This document shows, piece after piece, positions 13,737-15,356 of a stretch of 15,356 bases of DNA. Source of the DNA: CAZCWX01 sp964502465 (lineage in GTDB: Bacteria; Desulfobacterota; Binatia; Bin18). Position 1 is the first letter of the stretch; each line of letters opens with the position of its first letter. The position numbers and the translations under genes are program-made. The stretch lies in assembly GCA_964502465.1 (NCBI GenBank), contig CAZCWX010000149.1:1-15356 (forward strand). Direction: 5' to 3'. The notes under the pieces were generated by a model. The model did no database searches. It was not told the DNA's origin and saw nothing but the letters and a program-made list of their open reading frames with translations.

Positions 13737-15356
13737 ATGCAACATCTCTCCGGAAAAGTGTTTTTCTTGACGTGTACCCTCTGTTTTTGCTTCTCCCAGC
13801 TGGTGCAAGCCGAGACCCGCAGAGCCCTCCTGGTGGGAATCGATAAATATACGCCAGCGCAGACCACGACCACAACATCTGCCGCTGATACAACCGTCGA
13901 GCAGCACGCAGATTCCTCTCCGACGAAGAAACCGGCGATGCGTGGTTCGTGGTCGGATCTCGACGGTGCGGTAAACGATGTGGAAGCGATGCGGGCGCTG
14001 CTGATCGCACGCTATGGGTTTCAGCCAGACAACATTCGGGTACTCACGAATGCGGAAGCAACGCGAGAACGTATCCTGACAGAAATGCGTCAGCATTTAA
14101 TCGAACCGGCAACTCCAGGTGATGTGCACGTGTTCTTCTACGCTGGCCATGGCTCTCAAGTGACCAACTCGCGATCAACCGAACTAGACAAGAAAGATGA
14201 AACGATTGTGCCGGCCGACGCTCATCAGGGAGCGTGGGATATCCGCGACAAGGAATTGCGTCACTTTTTTAATGAGGTTCTCGATAAAGGGGCTTCACTG
14301 ACCGTCTTTTTTGATAGCTGTCACAGTGGGTCAGTAGCCCGTGGGCTTGTCCCAGTGGGAAAGGCACGTTTCCTCCCGCCCGATCCAAGGGATATCGGAG
14401 AAGTAGTCGGAATGGAGCCAGATGATGCCCGACCTGCACCGGAAGAGCGAGGGGCGCTTGTGTTTTCGGCTACGCAGGACTACCAACTCGCGAAAGAGGC
14501 AACTGATGAAGAACACAACACCCAGCACGGAGCCTTCACGCTGGCCTTACTCCACGTGTTACGGACCGCGCCTCCTCATGAATCGGCCAGTGAAACTTTT
14601 CGTCGGGTAAAGGCAAAGCTCCAAACGAATGGCAGTCCTCAAGAACCCGTCTTAGCTGGTTTGATGGAACATCGCCAAAAACCACTGTTTGGTTCTAGCA
14701 CGGAGGGACTGTCAGGTCGCACGACGGTCGCAGTGCTCAGAATCCAAACGGACGGTACGGTTGAATTGCAGGGTGGTTTGGCAATGGGGTTGAGAGCCCG
14801 CACTGAACTCAAGAAAGTTGACTCCCCGCCTGATACCACTCCTGTACGGGTACGAATTGAGGAGGTGCAAGGGTGGAGCCGTGCCAAGGCTCGCCTCATC
14901 GAAGGAGATCCACAGTCAGTTCAGCCTGGTGATCTCTTTGAGGTGGACCGTTGGGCTCCGGCCGATGTCGCCGAGCTGCACGTCTGGTGGCCACCTGCCT
15001 TTGAGTATGAAGAGTTACAGCGTCTGATGCAGGAGCTCTCCGCATTGCGGAAGTCTGAGTACGTTCAGTGGATCGAAGACCCGACAGAAACAAACCCGAC
15101 CCATGTGTTGTTATGGGAGGGGGCTACCTGGAAACTGTCCTGGCCAGAGGGACGGGAAGACGACTTAGGAAAAGCGCTCACGGGCAAACTTGTGCTTGAG
15201 AAGTTGACTGCGGATACCAAGGACAAGGCAAAACTGTTCGTCTATTTTCCGCCCCCAACAGCACTTGTGGCAGGTTTGGGATTTGGCTCGACCAAAACCA
15301 GTACGATCGAGGTTGCTGCTGCTCCGCAACAGGCGCAGTATCTCCTGGTCGGACGG
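13737..15356 (+). CDS. Exported orthocaspase (caspase-like C14 peptidase), partial
   Basis: The frame is open for 540 codons to the window's right edge. A signal peptide (VFFLTCTLCFCFSQLVQA, cut near residue 25) leads straight into the caspase domain, ETRRALLVGIDKYTP. A Thr/Ala/Ser-rich insertion (about 42-70) splits the first strand from GSWSDLDGAVNDV. The dyad is intact: His138 in FFYAGHGSQ and Cys195 in FFDSCHSGS. ALVFSATQD and HGAFTLALL, typical of the p10-like part, follow at about 250-285. Residues beyond about 330 form a further beta-rich region with ELHVWWPPAFEYEE, which may bind partners or regulate. The ribosome-binding site is weak (AAAGAG), consistent with coupling to the upstream gene. 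Such orthocaspases are Ca-activated or self-activated proteases in known members; this one should act in the periplasm or outside. Confidence 0.93.
   Translation, partial: MQHLSGKVFFLTCTLCFCFSQLVQAETRRALLVGIDKYTPAQTTTTTSAADTTVEQHADSSPTKKPAMRGSWSDLDGAVNDVEAMRALLIARYGFQPDNIRVLTNAEATRERILTEMRQHLIEPATPGDVHVFFYAGHGSQVTNSRSTELDKKDETIVPADAHQGAWDIRDKELRHFFNEVLDKGASLTVFFDSCHSGSVARGLVPVGKARFLPPDPRDIGEVVGMEPDDARPAPEERGALVFSATQDYQLAKEATDEEHNTQHGAFTLALLHVLRTAPPHESASETFRRVKAKLQTNGSPQEPVLAGLMEHRQKPLFGSSTEGLSGRTTVAVLRIQTDGTVELQGGLAMGLRARTELKKVDSPPDTTPVRVRIEEVQGWSRAKARLIEGDPQSVQPGDLFEVDRWAPADVAELHVWWPPAFEYEELQRLMQELSALRKSEYVQWIEDPTETNPTHVLLWEGATWKLSWPEGREDDLGKALTGKLVLEKLTADTKDKAKLFVYFPPPTALVAGLGFGSTKTSTIEVAAAPQQAQYLLVGR

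Noticed and set aside
1..15356. CRISPR array, tRNA or rRNA genes
   Set aside because: I saw no regularly spaced repeats and no tRNA- or rRNA-like conserved segments.

Overview
The window is about 15.4 kb of GC-rich bacterial DNA. It looks like an accessory region of a gene-rich environmental Gram-negative-type genome: many exported proteins, caspase-like peptidases, WD40 and pentapeptide repeats, a group II intron, REP-like palindromes and several broken genes. I cannot name the organism from the sequence. This mix is typical of large-genome uncultured Proteobacteria-, Tectomicrobia- or Methylomirabilota-like lineages, but that is only an impression.

Region 1 (1-1945) is a scrap zone. It holds the 3' end of a group II intron (HNH end of its maturase, a textbook 34-nt domain V, and two tandem domain-VI-like hairpins), an intact mscL followed by a 59-bp attC-like element, an integrase start fused to the tail of a PIN-domain gene, a small partner gene with an in-frame TGA, the 5' end of a subtilisin-like protease, and two REP-type palindromes.

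Region 2 (1933-2653) has no convincing protein gene. A promoter-like motif is followed by a chain of strong hairpins and an intrinsic terminator, so it may encode a structured RNA of about 310 nt.

Region 3 (2654-5528, minus strand) is a two-gene operon: a MoxR/CbbQ-like AAA+ ATPase and a VWA protein that also carries an HEIGH metallopeptidase-like motif.

Region 4 (5673-9108, plus strand) encodes three exported proteins: a Cys- and Pro-rich protein, a secreted pentapeptide-repeat protein, and a two-part protein. The first and third share their promoter motif, leader and signal peptide.

Region 5 (9175-15356) has remnants of a CHAT peptidase and of an unknown gene. It then has a large membrane-anchored WD40-caspase (minus), and divergently a small exported protein followed by an exported orthocaspase that runs off the window.

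The linking observation is a bipartite motif, GGAAAA-N16/17-GTCT, found five times. Four copies lie 25-51 bases before start codons (the ATPase operon and three exported-protein genes) and one lies before the putative RNA. It looks like an ECF-sigma-type promoter. The region may therefore be a co-regulated envelope module combining an AAA+/VWA chaperone pair, periplasmic caspase-like proteases and exported partners.
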